From: Myxococcales bacterium | GTDB taxonomy: Bacteria; Myxococcota; UBA4151 | Assembly: GCA_002722845.1 (NCBI GenBank) | Contig: PBND01000075.1 | Span: 1 to 32,940 of the forward strand | Reading direction: 5' to 3' | Length of the DNA: 32,940 bases | In this document: positions 31,662-32,940 of the stretch, piece after piece | How the letters are laid out: the number at the start of each line of letters is the position of its first letter | How positions within the stretch are numbered: position 1 is the first letter of the stretch | Position numbers and translations under genes: made by a program | Notes under the pieces: generated by a model | The model's database searches: none | Seen by the model: the letters and a program-made list of their open reading frames with translations, nothing else | What the model was told of the DNA's origin: nothing

Positions 31662-32940
31662 GTCGGACGCTACTCATCGAGCTCGGTTGTGAAGAACTGC
31701 CAGCCCGGTTCGTTCGTCCGGGCCTACAGTCACTCAAAGGGGTCGTGGAGGACCTTCTTGCGGAAGCTCGGATCCCCTTTGGCGAGGCCCGGGTCTACGG
31801 CACCCCTCGGCGCCTTGCCGTCGTCGTCGCCGATGTGGGGAGCGCTGGCGAAGACCTCGAGGAGGAGGTGAAAGGACCGCCGGCCCGTATCGCCTTCGAT
31901 GAAGCCGGTGAGCCGACGCAGGCAGCAGCAGGCTTCGCACGGAAAAATGGGGTGGAGACCAAGGACCTCTTTCGTTTGGAGACAGACAAGGGCGACTACG
32001 TCGCGACTCGGATCCAGCAACAGGGGCGGCCTTTGGCGGAGGTGGTGGCGACGCTTGGCGAGCGAATTGAGAAGATCCCATTTCCGAAGCGGATGCGCTG
32101 GGGCTACGATGTAGGACCCTTCGCCCGTCCCGTTCACTGGTTCGTGAGTCTCCACGGCGAGGAGGCGCTTCCCTTCCAAGCCTTTGGGGTGGCTTCTGGT
32201 CGCCACAGCCAGGGCCATCGCGTCCATGGTAAAGCAGGGGCAGAGATCGCCTCAGCCGATGCGTACACCGCGTCCCTCCGGGCCGTTGCGGTGGAGCCTG
32301 ATCGAGATGTTCGCCGGGAGCGAATCCTGGTGGATGCAAAAGCGTTGGCCCAGTCGGCGGGCGGCCAGCTGGTCGAAGATCCCGAGTTGATTGAGACGCT
32401 GGTCGATTTGACTGAGCACCCGATGCCGGTCTTGGGCCGGTTCGACGCTGGCTACCTGGAACTCCCCCGGTCGCTGCTGATCTCCGAAATGCGAGAACAC
32501 CAGAAATATCTGGCTGTCGAGGACGATCAGGGCCAGCTACTCAACGCCTTCATCGCGGTCAGCAATACGGCGTCTCGAGAGCCACAGGTGGTCGCTGAAG
32601 GCAACGAACTCGTCCTGAAAGCCCGCTTTGAGGATGCCCGCTTCTATTTCGAAGAAGATGCAAAGACATTGCTCATCGAACAGGCCGAGCGCCTGGAGGA
32701 CGTCCTGTGGGAGCGGCGTCTCGGCTCCCTCGCTCTAAAGACGGAGCGGGTCGGCGGTCTGGCCTTATGGCTGGCCCAGGAGTCGGGTCTTAGGGTCGAT
32801 GCCGATCAATTGACTCGGGCCGCTCGTTTGTCCCGGGCCGATCTGGTGACGGGGGTGGTGGGCGAGTTTCCTGAACTCCAAGGGGAGATCGGTGCACTCT
32901 ACGCCCAGCGGGACGGTGAGGCCCCGGAGGTTGCTGCAGC
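31658..32940 (+). CDS. glyS: Glycyl-tRNA synthetase beta subunit, 3' truncated by window end
   Basis: The open frame starts at ATG 31658 and runs to the end of the window (427 codons) without a stop; the family is about 690 residues, so roughly 60 percent is seen. [15 protein letters not shown] at the start, [53 protein letters not shown] and [16 protein letters not shown] are characteristic. The beta subunit binds and positions tRNA-Gly. It is translationally coupled to glyQ. Confidence 0.95.
   Translation, partial: MSRTLLIELGCEELPARFVRPGLQSLKGVVEDLLAEARIPFGEARVYGTPRRLAVVVADVGSAGEDLEEEVKGPPARIAFDEAGEPTQAAAGFARKNGVETKDLFRLETDKGDYVATRIQQQGRPLAEVVATLGERIEKIPFPKRMRWGYDVGPFARPVHWFVSLHGEEALPFQAFGVASGRHSQGHRVHGKAGAEIASADAYTASLRAVAVEPDRDVRRERILVDAKALAQSAGGQLVEDPELIETLVDLTEHPMPVLGRFDAGYLELPRSLLISEMREHQKYLAVEDDQGQLLNAFIAVSNTASREPQVVAEGNELVLKARFEDARFYFEEDAKTLLIEQAERLEDVLWERRLGSLALKTERVGGLALWLAQESGLRVDADQLTRAARLSRADLVTGVVGEFPELQGEIGALYAQRDGEAPEVAA

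Overview
The window is about 33 kb of dense, high-GC chromosomal DNA. Genes occupy nearly all of it, many separated by a few bases or sharing 1-4 bp (ATGA-type) junctions, and no gene-free stretch exceeds 300 bases. I found no tRNA, rRNA, CRISPR array, insertion sequence, integrase or phage gene. The content points to a Gram-negative bacterium of the former Deltaproteobacteria, most likely Myxococcota or a neighbour such as the Bradymonadales. The reasons are lipoproteins with tandem Dickkopf-like cysteine modules and Asp/Ala/Gly/Pro spacers, a Ser/Thr kinase fused to an AAA ATPase and helical repeats, a bactofilin, an AgmX/PglI-like lipoprotein, and an acpP-fabF-rpiB-glyA-ribD block like that of many deltaproteobacteria. 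The assignment is inference; no rRNA is present to confirm it.

Layout. 1-682: end of an isoaspartyl peptidase, then a glutaredoxin. 759-2927: an unrecognised 722-residue protein with a probable caspase-like His/Cys dyad. 2990-5397: a zinc-ribbon rhomboid protease overlapping a membrane-anchored protein of unknown function. 5425-9474: a MATE exporter and a class A penicillin-binding protein. 9574-11694: a single large flagellin behind a possible FliA-type promoter, with a suspicious C-terminus. 11676-17030: a nitroreductase and four lipoproteins (Cys-repeat Pal, CpoB/YbgF-like, unknown, and a 9-module Cys-rich protein). 17034-21385 on the minus strand: an App1-like HAD phosphatase followed by a kinase-AAA-TPR protein. 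21552-22172: stand-alone C-minus rpsD with a clear terminator. 22357-28793: acpP, fabF, rpiB, glyA, a CheY-like receiver, ribD and two lipoproteins. 28790-30310 on the minus strand: bactofilin, pyrE and an unknown small protein. 30387-32940: a small exported protein, glyQ and the start of glyS.

How the genes fit together. Much of the window serves the cell envelope: peptidoglycan synthesis (PBP1A), outer-membrane tethering (Pal and CpoB-like), surface lipoproteins, rhomboid proteolysis, export and the flagellar filament. The rest is core metabolism and translation (fatty acids, pentose phosphate, one-carbon units, riboflavin, pyrimidines, S4, glycyl-tRNA synthetase). Several operons join a housekeeping enzyme to an unrelated gene (bactofilin with pyrE, receiver with ribD, lipoprotein with ribD).

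Most unusual points: the caspase-like protein; the flagellin end that looks like a one-base frameshift; the internally duplicated eight-cysteine lipoprotein; Cys modules fused to Pal; and a lone receiver gene where nrdR often sits between glyA and ribD.
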